Source: Pyxidicoccus fallax (GTDB taxonomy: Bacteria; Myxococcota; Myxococcia; Myxococcales; Myxococcaceae). Taken from it: a DNA stretch of 42,409 bases. The stretch's first letter is position 1. Every line of letters begins with the position of its first letter. Below the pieces are notes generated by a model. That model was not told the DNA's origin. It saw only the letters and a program-made list of their open reading frames with translations, and did no database searches. The translations under genes were made by a program, and so were the position numbers. Where the stretch lies: the NCBI RefSeq assembly GCF_012933655.1, contig NZ_JABBJJ010000076.1, positions 1 to 42,409 of the forward strand, written 5' to 3'. This document shows, in pieces, positions 1 through 8,934 of this stretch.

Positions 1-52
1 GCCCTGATGGGCCCGCCCTCTGTACTGGCCACGCGAGTGCCTAGCTTCGGCA

Positions 53-68
53 TGGCATTCCCCCTGCA
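53..68 (+). promoter_or_regulatory. Sigma-54 (-24/-12) promoter of the exoL operon
   Basis: The sequence TGGCATTCCCCCTGCA fits the sigma-54 consensus TGGCAcg-N4-tTGCa. The invariant GG (54-55) and GC (66-67) have the exact required spacing. It lies 70 bp before the chosen exoL start, giving a leader of about 60 nt with a good Shine-Dalgarno at 128-134. From memory, the homologous M. xanthus operon (MXAN_3259) is a direct target of the enhancer-binding protein Nla6, which fits. The activator sites would lie upstream, outside this window. Confidence 0.65.
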
Positions 69-138
69 CATGCGCGGCGAGGGTGCTCCCCATGGGGAGG
101 GAGCGGGCAGGTGGTTTCTGCTCCGCGCGGAGGGCGTG

Positions 139-1416
139 ATGGCGACGGGCAAGGTGCTTCGGAGAGCAGTCAAGGCGGCGGCGGCGGGAGTGATGCACTA
201 CAGCGGACTGCGCAAGGCGATGGCGGCGTACCGCCGCTCGCAGTCGGGTGGGCGGCGCATCCTCATCGTCAGCTACCACCGCGTGGTGAGCGACTTCACG
301 GGGGAGCTGCAGCGCTCCATCCCCGGGCTGCTCATCTCCCAGGAGACGTTCCGGCGTCACCTGGAGGAGGCCCACGCGGCGGGCTTCGAGCTGACCTCCA
401 TCGGTGACGCGGTGGACGTCATGGCGGGGCGGCGGGTGGCGAAGAAGGACCTGTGCGTCATCACCTTCGACGACGGCTACCGGGATGTGTACCGGTACGC
501 CTACCCGGTCCTCAAGCAGATGGGCGTGCCGGCCATCACCTATCTGCCCACGGCCTTCATCGGGACCGAGAAGCGCTTCAACCACGACCGGCTCTTCCAC
601 CTGCTGCGGCGCATCCAGGAGCGGCGCTACCGGCCCGTCTACGACACGCTGCCCGCGCCGTCGCTGGAGCTGCTGGGGCCCATCCTCTCCGGACAGAAGA
701 CGGTGTCGGCCGCGCTGGACGACTTCATCGGCGACCACCCCGCGCGCACGCTGACGGACATCATCGACGCGCTGGAGAAGCAGCTCGGCGGCGGCGAGGA
801 CCTGGTGCCGGAGCAGGGTGACGTCATGAACTGGGAAGAGGTGCGCCGCATGGCGCGCGACGGCTTCGAGTTCGGCGCCCACACGCTGGGCCACACCGTG
901 CTCACGCTGGAGCCGACGGAAGTCGTCGAGCGTGAAATCCTCGAGTCCAAGCACACCATCGAGCGCGAGGTGGGCATCACCGTGCGCGACTTCGCGTACT
1001 GCAACGGCTGGTACTCGGACGAAATCATCCGCGTGCTGTCGTCCAACGGCTTCCGCTCGGGCGTCACCACGGAGGACTTCCCCAACCGCATCGGTGGCGA
1101 CCCGTTCACCCTCAAGCGCAAGGTGCTGTGGGAGAACTTCAGCCTGGGCATGACGGGCGACTACTCGTCGTCCCTCACCGCCTGCCAGTTCGACGACTGC
1201 TTCGGCGTGCTGGGCATGAACCACCCGGTGCCGGGCAAGCGGCCCCACATCACCCGCGGCGGCACGGCGGTGAACGAGCTGGTGGTGAGCGAGGCGGTGG
1301 CCAGCCCGGCCGAGCCGAACCCCGTCATCGTCCCGAGCGCGGAGGTGCCCGCGCCCGCGGTGGCGGCGAACGTGCTGAGCGATGAAGCAGTGTCGACGGT
1401 GAAGGAGGTTCCGTGA
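139..1416 (+). CDS. exoL: Polysaccharide deacetylase (NodB family), spore-coat polysaccharide locus
   Basis: A 425-residue carbohydrate esterase family 4 protein, expected to remove N-acetyl groups from a polysaccharide or lipid-linked precursor. The NodB domain begins near residue 43. The metal/catalytic motif TFDDG is at residues 109-113 and the second metal motif HTLGH at 248-252, so metal ligands and catalytic Asp are intact. There is no clear signal peptide. The open frame extends upstream to position 7, but ATG 139 is preferred because CGGAGGG (128-134) lies 4 nt before it and the sigma-54 promoter at 53-68 lies inside the longer frame. The last about 60 residues are Ala/Val/Pro-rich and probably disordered. 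The stop overlaps the next gene's GTG (GTGA). The order deacetylase, flippase, acetyltransferase, two glycosyltransferases matches M. xanthus exoL-exoP (MXAN_3259-3263) as I recall it; the symbol rests on that synteny. Confidence 0.85.
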   Translation: MATGKVLRRAVKAAAAGVMHYSGLRKAMAAYRRSQSGGRRILIVSYHRVVSDFTGELQRSIPGLLISQETFRRHLEEAHAAGFELTSIGDAVDVMAGRRVAKKDLCVITFDDGYRDVYRYAYPVLKQMGVPAITYLPTAFIGTEKRFNHDRLFHLLRRIQERRYRPVYDTLPAPSLELLGPILSGQKTVSAALDDFIGDHPARTLTDIIDALEKQLGGGEDLVPEQGDVMNWEEVRRMARDGFEFGAHTLGHTVLTLEPTEVVEREILESKHTIEREVGITVRDFAYCNGWYSDEIIRVLSSNGFRSGVTTEDFPNRIGGDPFTLKRKVLWENFSLGMTGDYSSSLTACQFDDCFGVLGMNHPVPGKRPHITRGGTAVNELVVSEAVASPAEPNPVIVPSAEVPAPAVAANVLSDEAVSTVKEVP

Positions 1417-2945
1417 GCGGAAGTCCCACACCGGCCGCGTCCGGGGGTTCGTTCCTCGGGCGCGCCGGTCCCCTGGTGTTGGCCCGGCTGTTCACCGCCG
1501 GGCTGACGCTGTCCATTCCCCTCGTGCTCGCCCGGGTGCTGCACCTGGACGAGTACGGCACGTACTACCAGCTCTTCCTCATCGCCACGACGCTCTACTA
1601 CGTGCTGCCGTTCGGCGTGGCGCAGAGCCTCTACTACTTCCTGCCTCGCGCGGAGGTGAAGCGGCCGTACCTCGGGCAGACGATGCTGTTCATGACCGCC
1701 GCGGGCCTGCTGGGCGCGGCGGGCGTGTACGGGCTGCTGGGGTACGTGGCGGGCTGGTTCTCCAACCCGGCGCTGGCCGGGTACCGGCTGCCGTTGGCCG
1801 CGTACACGGCCTTCCTGCTGGGGAGCCTCCCGCTGGAGCTGTCCCTCACCGCGCAGGGGCGCACACGCGCGTCCGCCGTCGTGTACCTGGTGTCCGACGC
1901 GGTGCGCGCGGGGGTGATGGTGATACCGCCGCTCTTGGGCGCGTCCCTGTACGGGATGATGGTGGCGGTGGCGGCCTTCACGGCGCTGCGCTACGTGGCC
2001 ACGTGGGTGGTGTCGCTGCGCGGCGTCTCCGGTCCGCTGGTGAGCCGCGCGCTCTTCCGCGAGCAGCTGGCGTACGCGGCGCCCTTCGGCGCGGCGATGC
2101 TGCTGGCCATTCCCCAACAGAACGCGCACCTGTTCGCGGTGGCGGGCGCGGTGGCGCCGGCGCTGTACGCGCTCTACCGCGTGGGCTGCTTCCAGCTCCC
2201 CATCGTGGACCTGCTCTATTCGCCCACCAGCGAGGTGCTGATGGTGCGCCTGGGCGAGCTGGAGCGCGAGGGCCGCCTGGAGGAGGGCGTGGAGGCCTTC
2301 CGCGAGGCGGCGGGGAAGCTGGCCTACGTCTTCCTGCCCTTCGCGGCGTTCCTCTTCGCGGCGGCGCCGGAGTTCATCGCGGCGATGTTCGGCGAGAAGT
2401 TCCTGCCCGCGGTCCCCATCTTCCGGGTGAGCGTGCTGGGCGTGGTGCTGTCCATCCTCCCCATGGATGGGACGCTGCGCGCCCGGGGGGAGACGCGCGC
2501 CATCTTCGTTTCGTACGCGGTGAAGGCGGCGGTGACGGTGCCGCTCGTGTGGCTGGGCGTGAAGTACCTGGGGCTGATGGGAGGCATCGGCTCGTGGGCG
2601 GTGGCGGAGGTGGTGGGCAAGGCGACGCTGCTGGCGAGGGTGCCCGCGGCGCTGTCCACGCCCCGGCTCAAGCTGGGGGTGATGGACGTCATCCCATGGC
2701 GGGAGCTGGGCAAGGGCTCACTGGCCGCCGCTTCCGCCGCGGTGGGCGTCTTCCTGCTGCGATCCGCCGCGCAGGCCGCCTTCAGTCACCTGCCGGAGGG
2801 CTTCTTCTGGCGCGTGCTGCCGCTGGCCTCGGCCGGGGTGTTGTTCCTGACGGTGTACCTGGTGGCGCTGCATGCCACGGGTGTGAAGCCGCTGAGCGTG
2901 ATCGGGGGACTGCGTTCCCGGAAGAGCAGCGTGAGCGTCGTGTAG
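1413..2945 (+). CDS. exoM: Wzx-type polysaccharide flippase (oligosaccharide translocase)
   Basis: A 510-residue polytopic membrane protein of the MATE/MOP superfamily, of the kind that flips undecaprenyl-linked repeat units across the inner membrane. Hydrophobic stretches run along nearly the whole length, compatible with 12-14 transmembrane helices, and the N-terminus (FLGRAGPLVLARLFTAG) resembles the first helix of Wzx/RfbX proteins. Start is GTG 1413 with AAGGAGG at 1402-1408; it overlaps the exoL stop by 4 nt, implying translational coupling. In M. xanthus the equivalent gene (MXAN_3260) is the Wzx flippase of the Wzx/Wzy spore-coat pathway; that correspondence comes from memory and gene order. 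No Wzy polymerase or Wzc kinase is in this window, so the rest of the pathway must be elsewhere. Confidence 0.8.
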   Translation: MSGSPTPAASGGSFLGRAGPLVLARLFTAGLTLSIPLVLARVLHLDEYGTYYQLFLIATTLYYVLPFGVAQSLYYFLPRAEVKRPYLGQTMLFMTAAGLLGAAGVYGLLGYVAGWFSNPALAGYRLPLAAYTAFLLGSLPLELSLTAQGRTRASAVVYLVSDAVRAGVMVIPPLLGASLYGMMVAVAAFTALRYVATWVVSLRGVSGPLVSRALFREQLAYAAPFGAAMLLAIPQQNAHLFAVAGAVAPALYALYRVGCFQLPIVDLLYSPTSEVLMVRLGELEREGRLEEGVEAFREAAGKLAYVFLPFAAFLFAAAPEFIAAMFGEKFLPAVPIFRVSVLGVVLSILPMDGTLRARGETRAIFVSYAVKAAVTVPLVWLGVKYLGLMGGIGSWAVAEVVGKATLLARVPAALSTPRLKLGVMDVIPWRELGKGSLAAASAAVGVFLLRSAAQAAFSHLPEGFFWRVLPLASAGVLFLTVYLVALHATGVKPLSVIGGLRSRKSSVSVV

Positions 2946-3023
2946 CTGACGCGTGGGGAGCACTTCCCTCCCCACGGTGGGGTACCTAGTTTCCTGGCCG
3001 TCGGGAAATGGGGTGAGGGAGGC

Positions 3024-3545
3024 GTGATGGGTGTCGACGCGATGACGTTCTACCGGCTCGCGCGCGGGCTGAAGAAGCGGGGAATTCCCCTGCTGCCGGC
3101 GATTCTGCGCAAGGCCATCTACTATCTGCACAGCTCGTACATCCCCGAGGATGCCGAGATTGGCGAGGGGACGCAGCTGGGCTACGGCGGCATCGGCGTG
3201 GTCATCCACAAGGCGGCGAAGGTGGGGAAGAACTGCCTCATCTCGCAGCAGGTGACCATCGGCGGGCGCTCGGGGCTGGAGGGCGCGCCCGTCATCGGTG
3301 ACTACGTGCGCATCGGCGCGGGGGCGAAGATTCTGGGCAACATCCGCATTGGCGACTTCGCGGTGATTGGCGCCAACGCGGTGGTGCTCAAGGACGTGGC
3401 GCCCGGCGCGGTGGTGGCCGGTGTCCCGGCGAAGGTGATCCGCGAGGACCCGGATCCGCTCACGACCTATCAGCGGGAGATGGGGCTGCTGCCCCAGCGC
3501 GCGCACCTGACGGCCGTGCCTCCCGCGGCCTCCATGCGGCAGTAG
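3024..3545 (+). CDS. exoN: Serine acetyltransferase-like left-handed beta-helix acyltransferase
   Basis: A 173-residue protein with an N-terminal helical part (residues 1-40) and a hexapeptide-repeat left-handed beta-helix (about 45-145), seen in repeats such as IGEGTQ, VGKNCL, IGDYVR, IGAGAK, IGDFAV and IGANAV and the closing segment VVAGVPAKVI. This is the CysE/serine O-acetyltransferase architecture. In a polysaccharide operon it more likely O- or N-acetylates a sugar than makes O-acetylserine. GTG 3024 is followed directly by ATG 3027; GAGGGAGG at 3015-3022 supports either, with ATG 3027 better spaced. A 78-nt gap separates it from the flippase gene, but 13 nt separate it from the next glycosyltransferase, so it is probably co-transcribed. 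Confidence 0.75.
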   Translation: MMGVDAMTFYRLARGLKKRGIPLLPAILRKAIYYLHSSYIPEDAEIGEGTQLGYGGIGVVIHKAAKVGKNCLISQQVTIGGRSGLEGAPVIGDYVRIGAGAKILGNIRIGDFAVIGANAVVLKDVAPGAVVAGVPAKVIREDPDPLTTYQREMGLLPQRAHLTAVPPAASMRQ

Positions 3546-3558
3546 ACGGGGGAAACGG

Positions 3559-4650
3559 ATGAAAGTGCTCCTCGTCGGGGACTACCCGCCGCCCTACGGC
3601 GGTGTGGCCATCCATGTACAACAGCTTCACGGTTACCTGCGCGGCTGCGGGGTCGAAGCCAGGGTGCTGGACATTGGAAAGGGCGGCCGGCCGGCTCCGG
3701 ACGTCCTTCCGATGCGAAGCCCCACGCACTTCGGCCTCCGGCTGGCGGGGTTCCTCTCCTCGGGGTGGACGGTGCACGTCCACACCAGCGGCAACAACCC
3801 GAAGTCGTGGGTGCTGGCGGGCATGGTGGGCGGGATGCCGGGTCTCCGGGCGTCTCGCGTCATCACGCTGCACTCGGGGTTGTTGCCGGACTATCTCGCG
3901 GCCTCGGGTGCACGGCGCAACTTCGCTCGCGTGGCGCTGGCCGGCTACGCGCGCGTGGTGGCCGTGTCCGGGGCGGTGAGGGATGCGCTGCTGAGCTGCG
4001 GCGTGCCCGAGGAGAAGGTCGTCGTCCTGCCGGCCTTCTGCGCCTCGCAGGTGCGGCCGGGCCCGGTGCCCGCCGTGGTGGACGCGGCGCGCGCCCGGCG
4101 CAAGCCGCTGCTGGCCATGGCGCACCACCCGTCGCCGGTGTACGGGCGCAAGCTGGCCTTCCGCGCGCTGCGGCGGCTGGCGGAGGCGAACCCCCATGTG
4201 GGGCTCGCGCTGTTCGGCCCGGGAACGGACTCGGAGGAGTTCCTCCGCGACGTGCGTGATTTGCACGTGGCGGGGAACCTGGAGGTGCTCGGGGAGCTGG
4301 AGCACTCCGCGGCGCTGGGGCTGATCGCCCGCAGCGACGCCTTCCTGCGGCCCACCACCCATGACGGGGACTCCATCTCCGTCCGCGAGGCCCTGGCCCT
4401 GGGCGTGCCGTGCGTGGCGAGCGACGTCTGCGCCCGGCCCGAGGGGACACGGGTGTTCGCGGCGGGCGACGCGGAGGACCTCGCCCGCGCCGTCACCGAG
4501 GCCGTGGCGGCGGGGCCGTCGCTGCATCCCTCGGTGGACGCGGGGCCGGAACTGCTCGCGCTCTACGCGGAGCTGGCCGGCACGGCCAACCCTTCCAAGC
4601 AGTCACACGAAGATTTCGACACGGGAGAGACGAGACATGCGGCGCAGTGA
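3559..4650 (+). CDS. exoO: Glycosyltransferase family 4-type (GT-B)
   Basis: A 363-residue cytoplasmic GT-B glycosyltransferase that would add a sugar to the growing lipid-linked repeat unit. The N-terminal Rossmann domain opens with the strand and glycine-rich turn KVLLVGDYPPPYGGVA, typical of family 4 enzymes. The C-terminal donor-binding domain contains the DGDSISVREALALGVPCVAS segment (about residues 272-291), which carries the acidic EX7E-like region. Start is ATG 3559 after a purine-rich GGGGGAAA. It overlaps the next gene by 14 nt. Donor and acceptor cannot be told from sequence. Symbol assigned by synteny with the M. xanthus exo locus. Confidence 0.75.
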   Translation: MKVLLVGDYPPPYGGVAIHVQQLHGYLRGCGVEARVLDIGKGGRPAPDVLPMRSPTHFGLRLAGFLSSGWTVHVHTSGNNPKSWVLAGMVGGMPGLRASRVITLHSGLLPDYLAASGARRNFARVALAGYARVVAVSGAVRDALLSCGVPEEKVVVLPAFCASQVRPGPVPAVVDAARARRKPLLAMAHHPSPVYGRKLAFRALRRLAEANPHVGLALFGPGTDSEEFLRDVRDLHVAGNLEVLGELEHSAALGLIARSDAFLRPTTHDGDSISVREALALGVPCVASDVCARPEGTRVFAAGDAEDLARAVTEAVAAGPSLHPSVDAGPELLALYAELAGTANPSKQSHEDFDTGETRHAAQ

Positions 4651-5839
4651 TGACATGGACCTGGCGCGCCGGGCGCTTCGCGGACGCGACCTGGTGGTGT
4701 TCTCCAACGACTGGGATGGGGACCCGCTGTCCAAGGTCCACATCATGAAGATCCTCGCCCGGGACAACCGCATCCTGTGGGTGAACAGCATCGGCAACCG
4801 CGCGCCGCGCGCCAACGCGCACGACGCCAGGCGCATCATCAACAAGCTGGAGAAGTTCACCGAGGGCATCAAGGAGGTGCTGCCCAACCTCTTCGTGCTG
4901 TCGCCCCTGGCGATTCCCTTCTACGGCTCGGAGCTGGTGCGCAACGCCAACCGGCACCTCTTGCGGCTCCAGGTGCTTCGGGCCATGAAGCAGCTGAACT
5001 TCAAGCGGCCCATCTCCTGGAGCTTCCTGCCCGCTTCCGCGCCGGTGTCCGGCACGCTGGGCGAGGAGTTCGTCGTCTACCACTGCGTGGACGAGTTCTC
5101 CGCCTTCAGCGACACCAACGGCCGTCACATCGCGGAGCTGGAGGAGCGGCTGCTGCGCCGCGCGGACCTCTGCATCACCTCCGCCGAGCGGCTGCGGGAC
5201 AACAAGTCGAAGCTCAACCCGCGCACGGTGCTGGTGCGGCACGGCACGGACTTCACGCACTTCGTGAAGGCGTGCGACCCGGCCACGCCCATCCCCGCGG
5301 ACATCGCGAACCTGCCCAAGCCCATCATCGGCTTCTTCGGGCTGGTGGCGGACTGGGTGGACCAGGAGGCCATCATCGCCACCGCGCGCGCCCATCCGGA
5401 GGGCTCGGTGGTCATCATCGGCAAGACGACGCCGGACTGCGATGACTCGGCCCTGCGCAAGGAGCCCAACATCCACCTGCTGGGCCGCAAGCCGTACGCG
5501 GACCTGCCCGGCTACAGCAAGGCCTTCGACGTGGCGCTCATGCCCTTCAAGGTCAGCGAGCTGACGCTGAACGCCAACCCGCTGAAGGTGCGCGAGTACC
5601 TCGCCGCGGGCCTGCCGGTGGTGTCCACGGACCTGCCCGAGGTCCGCAAGGTGGGGCTGTGCAAGATCGCCTCGGACACCGAGGACTTCGTGCGCAAGGT
5701 GGACGAGTGCCTCGCGGAGGGGCCTGGCCCCAGCCGTGAGCGCGCGGAGAAGATCTTCAGCGAGAGCTGGGACGCGCGCGTCGAGGAGATCCGCCACCAC
5801 GTCGGCGTGGCCATGACGGCCGCCGGCAAGCAGCTCTAG
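4637..5839 (+). CDS. exoP: Glycosyltransferase family 4/1-type (GT-B)
   Basis: A 400-residue GT-B glycosyltransferase, last gene of the exo cluster. The C-terminal nucleotide-sugar domain is clear: the LMPFKVSELTLNANPLKVRE segment followed by YLAAGLPVVSTDLPEV is the usual donor-binding signature. The N-terminus (VVFSNDWDGDPLSKVHIMKI) resembles the TuaH-like group that starts with a short lead helix. ATG 4637 is chosen over the longer upstream frame because it begins 14 nt before the exoO stop, with GGGAGAGACGAG upstream. The stop at 5837-5839 overlaps by 4 nt the stop of the convergent DUF4350 gene, leaving no room for an independent terminator. Probable equivalent of M. xanthus MXAN_3263. 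Confidence 0.75.
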   Translation: MRRSDDMDLARRALRGRDLVVFSNDWDGDPLSKVHIMKILARDNRILWVNSIGNRAPRANAHDARRIINKLEKFTEGIKEVLPNLFVLSPLAIPFYGSELVRNANRHLLRLQVLRAMKQLNFKRPISWSFLPASAPVSGTLGEEFVVYHCVDEFSAFSDTNGRHIAELEERLLRRADLCITSAERLRDNKSKLNPRTVLVRHGTDFTHFVKACDPATPIPADIANLPKPIIGFFGLVADWVDQEAIIATARAHPEGSVVIIGKTTPDCDDSALRKEPNIHLLGRKPYADLPGYSKAFDVALMPFKVSELTLNANPLKVREYLAAGLPVVSTDLPEVRKVGLCKIASDTEDFVRKVDECLAEGPGPSRERAEKIFSESWDARVEEIRHHVGVAMTAAGKQL

Positions 5840-6993
5840 GCGCGCCCCGTCACGAGGCGCTCCAGGTGGGCGTAGCGGCGCACCACGCGCGCGTAGTCGG
5901 CCGGACGGATGGCCGGCTGCGCGTGCGTCTTCGTGAGGTCCGCCTTCGCGTCCAGGTAGTCGTTGCCCCCTCGCTCCATCAGGCGCGCGGCATCCGCGTC
6001 GGAGAGGGTGAGGGGGATGCCGAGCCGCTCCTGCATGAGCTGGCGCAGCGAGCGGTCCAGCTCCGGCAGGAGTTCGCGCTCCACCTTCGCGCGGCGCATC
6101 AGCCAGCCCATGCCGCGCACGTACTCCCGCGTGGAGCGGTGGCGTTCCACGCGCAGCGGGCGGGGCGCGCCGAAGCGCGTGCCCCGGGACACGGTATAGA
6201 GCAGCCCCACGGCCAGCACCTGCGCCACGAAGACCCAGATGCCGCGCGACAGGGGCGGCGGTGGCGCGAGCTGGTGGTGGAACTCGTCGAACACCAGCGG
6301 GCCCCGCGCGGAGAGGGCATCCCAGAAGCGCAGGTTGTCCACCAGCTCCAGGCGGCGGTTCTCAGCGAGGTCCGCGCCCGCGAGCACGTACACCTCGCCC
6401 GAGCCGAGCGGCCAGCGCCACACCGCCGTCGCGCCGCCCAGGCCCGCCAGGGGCACGGCGTCCTCGTGGCCCATGCGCACGCCCCTGTCTCGGGACACAC
6501 GCAGCGCGGACAGACCTCGCAGCGGCCCGGAGGCAATCCACACGTCCAGCGTGGTGCCGCCCGCGTCCGCGAGGTTCGAGTCCAGGCCCCGGTTGCTGGC
6601 CGGCATCAGCGGGCCCGACTCCAGCCTCAACCAGTCCTCCAGCGCCGCCTGGTGCTGCCCCAGCTCGCGCGGGGACAGGTACACCAGCGTGCCGCCGCCG
6701 CGCACGAAGTGCTCCAGCGCGGCGACTTCCTCCTTCGACACCGGCTGTCCCTGCGGAGCGGCCACCACCAGCGTGCGCGTGGCCAGGGCGAGCGACTCCA
6801 GCGAGGTGGTGTGCGCGTCCACGGCGCGGCCGCCCTCGCGCAGGTAGAGGTAGAGGGCACGGAGGCCCTGCGGGCCGGTGTTCTCCACGGTGGGCACCAG
6901 GGACTCCGGTGCCTCCTCGCGCGTGGCGAGCCCCACCGCGAGGGCCAGCGCGATGAGCACGCCGAAGACGAGCGACGTCCGGAGGTTCTTCAC
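5836..6993 (-). CDS. DUF4350 domain membrane protein
   Basis: A 385-residue protein with an N-terminal membrane anchor (residues 7-24), then a DUF4350 domain (about 35-230; segments NTGPQGLRALYLYLREGG and GGTLVYLSP). A second transmembrane segment lies near residues 255-275 (IWVFVAQVLAVGLLYTV), followed by a charged cytoplasmic tail of about 110 residues. The middle resembles a GATase-like/ThuA fold, as DUF4350 proteins usually do. Function unknown; such proteins normally occur with DUF4129 proteins, MoxR AAA ATPases and DUF58 proteins in membrane-associated complexes. Its ATG overlaps the stop of the DUF4129 gene by 4 nt (ATGA), so the two are coupled. It is the last gene of the thi-led operon. 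Confidence 0.8.
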   Translation of the reverse strand: MKNLRTSLVFGVLIALALAVGLATREEAPESLVPTVENTGPQGLRALYLYLREGGRAVDAHTTSLESLALATRTLVVAAPQGQPVSKEEVAALEHFVRGGGTLVYLSPRELGQHQAALEDWLRLESGPLMPASNRGLDSNLADAGGTTLDVWIASGPLRGLSALRVSRDRGVRMGHEDAVPLAGLGGATAVWRWPLGSGEVYVLAGADLAENRRLELVDNLRFWDALSARGPLVFDEFHHQLAPPPPLSRGIWVFVAQVLAVGLLYTVSRGTRFGAPRPLRVERHRSTREYVRGMGWLMRRAKVERELLPELDRSLRQLMQERLGIPLTLSDADAARLMERGGNDYLDAKADLTKTHAQPAIRPADYARVVRRYAHLERLVTGRA

Positions 6994-7880
6994 CGGGGAG
7001 CCTCCACCGCCAGCGTGCCGTTCAGGCTCTCCACCGCCGCCACGAAGCGCGCCGCCTCGTCCGCGGGCACCGGGGCCAGCGAGTAGAAGGCCCGGTCATA
7101 CCAGCCCACCAGCCGCTCCACCTCGCTCACCACCGGCGCGGGGGCGCCCCGGCCCGGCAGCTCCGCCGCCAGCTCGCGGTTCGTCTTCACGCGGTCCGGG
7201 CGCGCCAGCCGCCGCTGCTCCAGCGCGGACAGCATGCCCAGCAACCCCTCGCGGATGGCCTCGCGCGCGTCCGTCGTCAGGGCCTCCCTCGCGCGGCGCA
7301 GGTGCTCGCCCGGCGAGTCCAGCACCAGCGGCGCGTTGGCCAGGGGCGCCGCGCTGACGGCGGTGGCCTTCCGCCGGCGGCGCGCGCTCAGCGTCAGCAC
7401 GCCCCACAGCACCACCGCCAGGGCCAGTCCCAGAATCAGCGCGCGCGTGGCCACCGCGAAGCCCTGGGCCCCGCTCGACTCGAAGAGCCCCTCCAGCCAG
7501 GACTCCAGCTCGCGCATCAGCCGCTTCAGCAGGTCCCCGTGGCGCTGCCGCGCGCGGGAGAACTCCGGCCGGTCGAGGATGGCGCGGAGCCGCTCCGGTT
7601 CGCTCGGAGGCAGCGCCTCGGAGGCGGTCCTCTCGGCCTCCGCCTGGAGCGCGCAGGAGCGCTCCAGGAACGCGGCCACCTGCTTCGCGCGCTCGGACGC
7701 GGAGGCGTCCTCATCGGCGGGGGGCAGCGGCATTCCGCCCAGGCGCGCGGCCAGCCCGTCCACCACCGAGGGGAGCTCCGAGGGACGGGACGTGGCCGTC
7801 TCCTCCATCAGCCGGGTGGTGGACTCGCGCTCGGCGCAGGGCAGGGCGGCGAGCAGCATCAGCAAAGACAGGCCAGGCAC
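6990..7880 (-). CDS. DUF4129 domain membrane protein
   Basis: A 296-residue protein with a signal-like hydrophobic N-terminus (residues 1-15), a long charged helical extracytoplasmic region, one transmembrane segment (about 145-165, FAVATRALILGLALAVVLWG) and a C-terminal cytoplasmic DUF4129 domain (about 190-290). The domain shows the diagnostic pattern ARPDRVKTNRELAAEL followed by LVGWYDRAFYS. Function unknown; DUF4129 is usually encoded beside MoxR/DUF58/transglutaminase genes, but no moxR is present here. GTG 7880 is the apparent start. It sits 25 nt after the polytopic membrane gene and is coupled to the DUF4350 gene by an ATGA overlap. Confidence 0.8.
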   Translation of the reverse strand: MPGLSLLMLLAALPCAERESTTRLMEETATSRPSELPSVVDGLAARLGGMPLPPADEDASASERAKQVAAFLERSCALQAEAERTASEALPPSEPERLRAILDRPEFSRARQRHGDLLKRLMRELESWLEGLFESSGAQGFAVATRALILGLALAVVLWGVLTLSARRRRKATAVSAAPLANAPLVLDSPGEHLRRAREALTTDAREAIREGLLGMLSALEQRRLARPDRVKTNRELAAELPGRGAPAPVVSEVERLVGWYDRAFYSLAPVPADEAARFVAAVESLNGTLAVEAPR

Positions 7881-7905
7881 GGCGTCCTCTCGGTGCGGGG
7901 GGGCG

Positions 7906-8934
7906 TCAGGCGGCCTGGGGCGAGGCGGGCGGCGCTTCCATCCGCCGCTCCAGGTCGAGCGCCTCCCGGCGCACGCGCATGTCCAGATAGAAGAGGGAGC
8001 AGAAGACGAAGTAGATGGGCGTGAGGCCCGCCTGCACGAACACCTGCAGCAGCTCCACCGGCACCAGCACGTACTGCGGCGTGCGCGACATCGTCGCCGC
8101 GTCGAAGGGGCTGCCGTACTGCGCCATCACCACCCACGAGGGAATCTGAGACACGAGCTGCACCGAGATGAGGATGAGGCTCATCACGGTGTAGAGAATC
8201 ATGGCGCGCACCACCACGCGGCCCAGGAAGCCCGGCTCCACGCGGCCGGACAGCAGCGCCCCGGAGCGGCGGAAGGCCTCCCACGCGCCCACGTCTTCGG
8301 TCGCCATCACCGGCGGGAGCAGCATGAAGCGCAGGAAGTACCAGAGCATCGCGGCGATGGCGCCGAGGCCCGCGAGCAGCGCCGCGATGATTCCGAGGGC
8401 GGCGCCCATGACGTTGGAGCCGTTGACGGCCGCGGCGAAGGCGAGGCCGCCGAAGAGGGCCCCCGGCACGAGGCACAGCACGGTGACGAGCGTCGACCAG
8501 CCCATCGAGATGACATACGCGCCCGTCATCGGCACCACGCGGGAGAAGGCGCGGCGCAGGGCGTCCGCCGGGCCCACGGGCTCGCCGAGGTGGACGGACA
8601 CCACGTACTTCGACGCCGTCATGGTGGCGAGCCAGTAGCTCCAGAAGAGGAACACGAAGAGCACGCCCCACAGCGCCATGGCCACGCCGGCCTGGCCCAT
8701 GAGCTGGGTCGGGTCCATCTGCCCGCGGGACTGCGCATCCCCCGTGTAGAGCAGCGGGGCCAGCCGCTGGGTGGTGAGCATCGCGACCTTCGTCACGATG
8801 TAGTTCACCAGCGAGAAGCCGAAGCTCATCACGAACAGCGGCTTGAGGTGGGCACGCCAGAAGGTGGCGGCCCGGTCGATCATCTCGCCCATGGCGAGGG
8901 GGCGAAGCTCGGGGACGGCGGGGGTGGGGCTCAC
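7906..8934 (-). CDS. Polytopic membrane protein of unknown function
   Basis: A 342-residue protein with about six long hydrophobic segments (for example near 28-50, 88-110, 135-160 and 165-195) and a short soluble N-terminus (RPLAMGEMIDRAATFWRAH). This start resembles proteins related to the glycerophosphodiester phosphodiesterase membrane domain or DUF7544-like families that accompany DUF4129/DUF4350 genes. The family is not certain. GTG 8934 overlaps the stop of the upstream TenI-like gene (GTGA), so its translation is tied to thiamine genes. It probably forms a membrane complex with the two following gene products. Confidence 0.7.
   Translation of the reverse strand: MSPTPAVPELRPLAMGEMIDRAATFWRAHLKPLFVMSFGFSLVNYIVTKVAMLTTQRLAPLLYTGDAQSRGQMDPTQLMGQAGVAMALWGVLFVFLFWSYWLATMTASKYVVSVHLGEPVGPADALRRAFSRVVPMTGAYVISMGWSTLVTVLCLVPGALFGGLAFAAAVNGSNVMGAALGIIAALLAGLGAIAAMLWYFLRFMLLPPVMATEDVGAWEAFRRSGALLSGRVEPGFLGRVVVRAMILYTVMSLILISVQLVSQIPSWVVMAQYGSPFDAATMSRTPQYVLVPVELLQVFVQAGLTPIYFVFCSLFYLDMRVRREALDLERRMEAPPASPQAA

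Noticed and set aside
7..138. exoL start at position 7
   Set aside because: The first 44 codons cover the sigma-54 promoter and are not typical of the family; ATG 139 has a strong Shine-Dalgarno.
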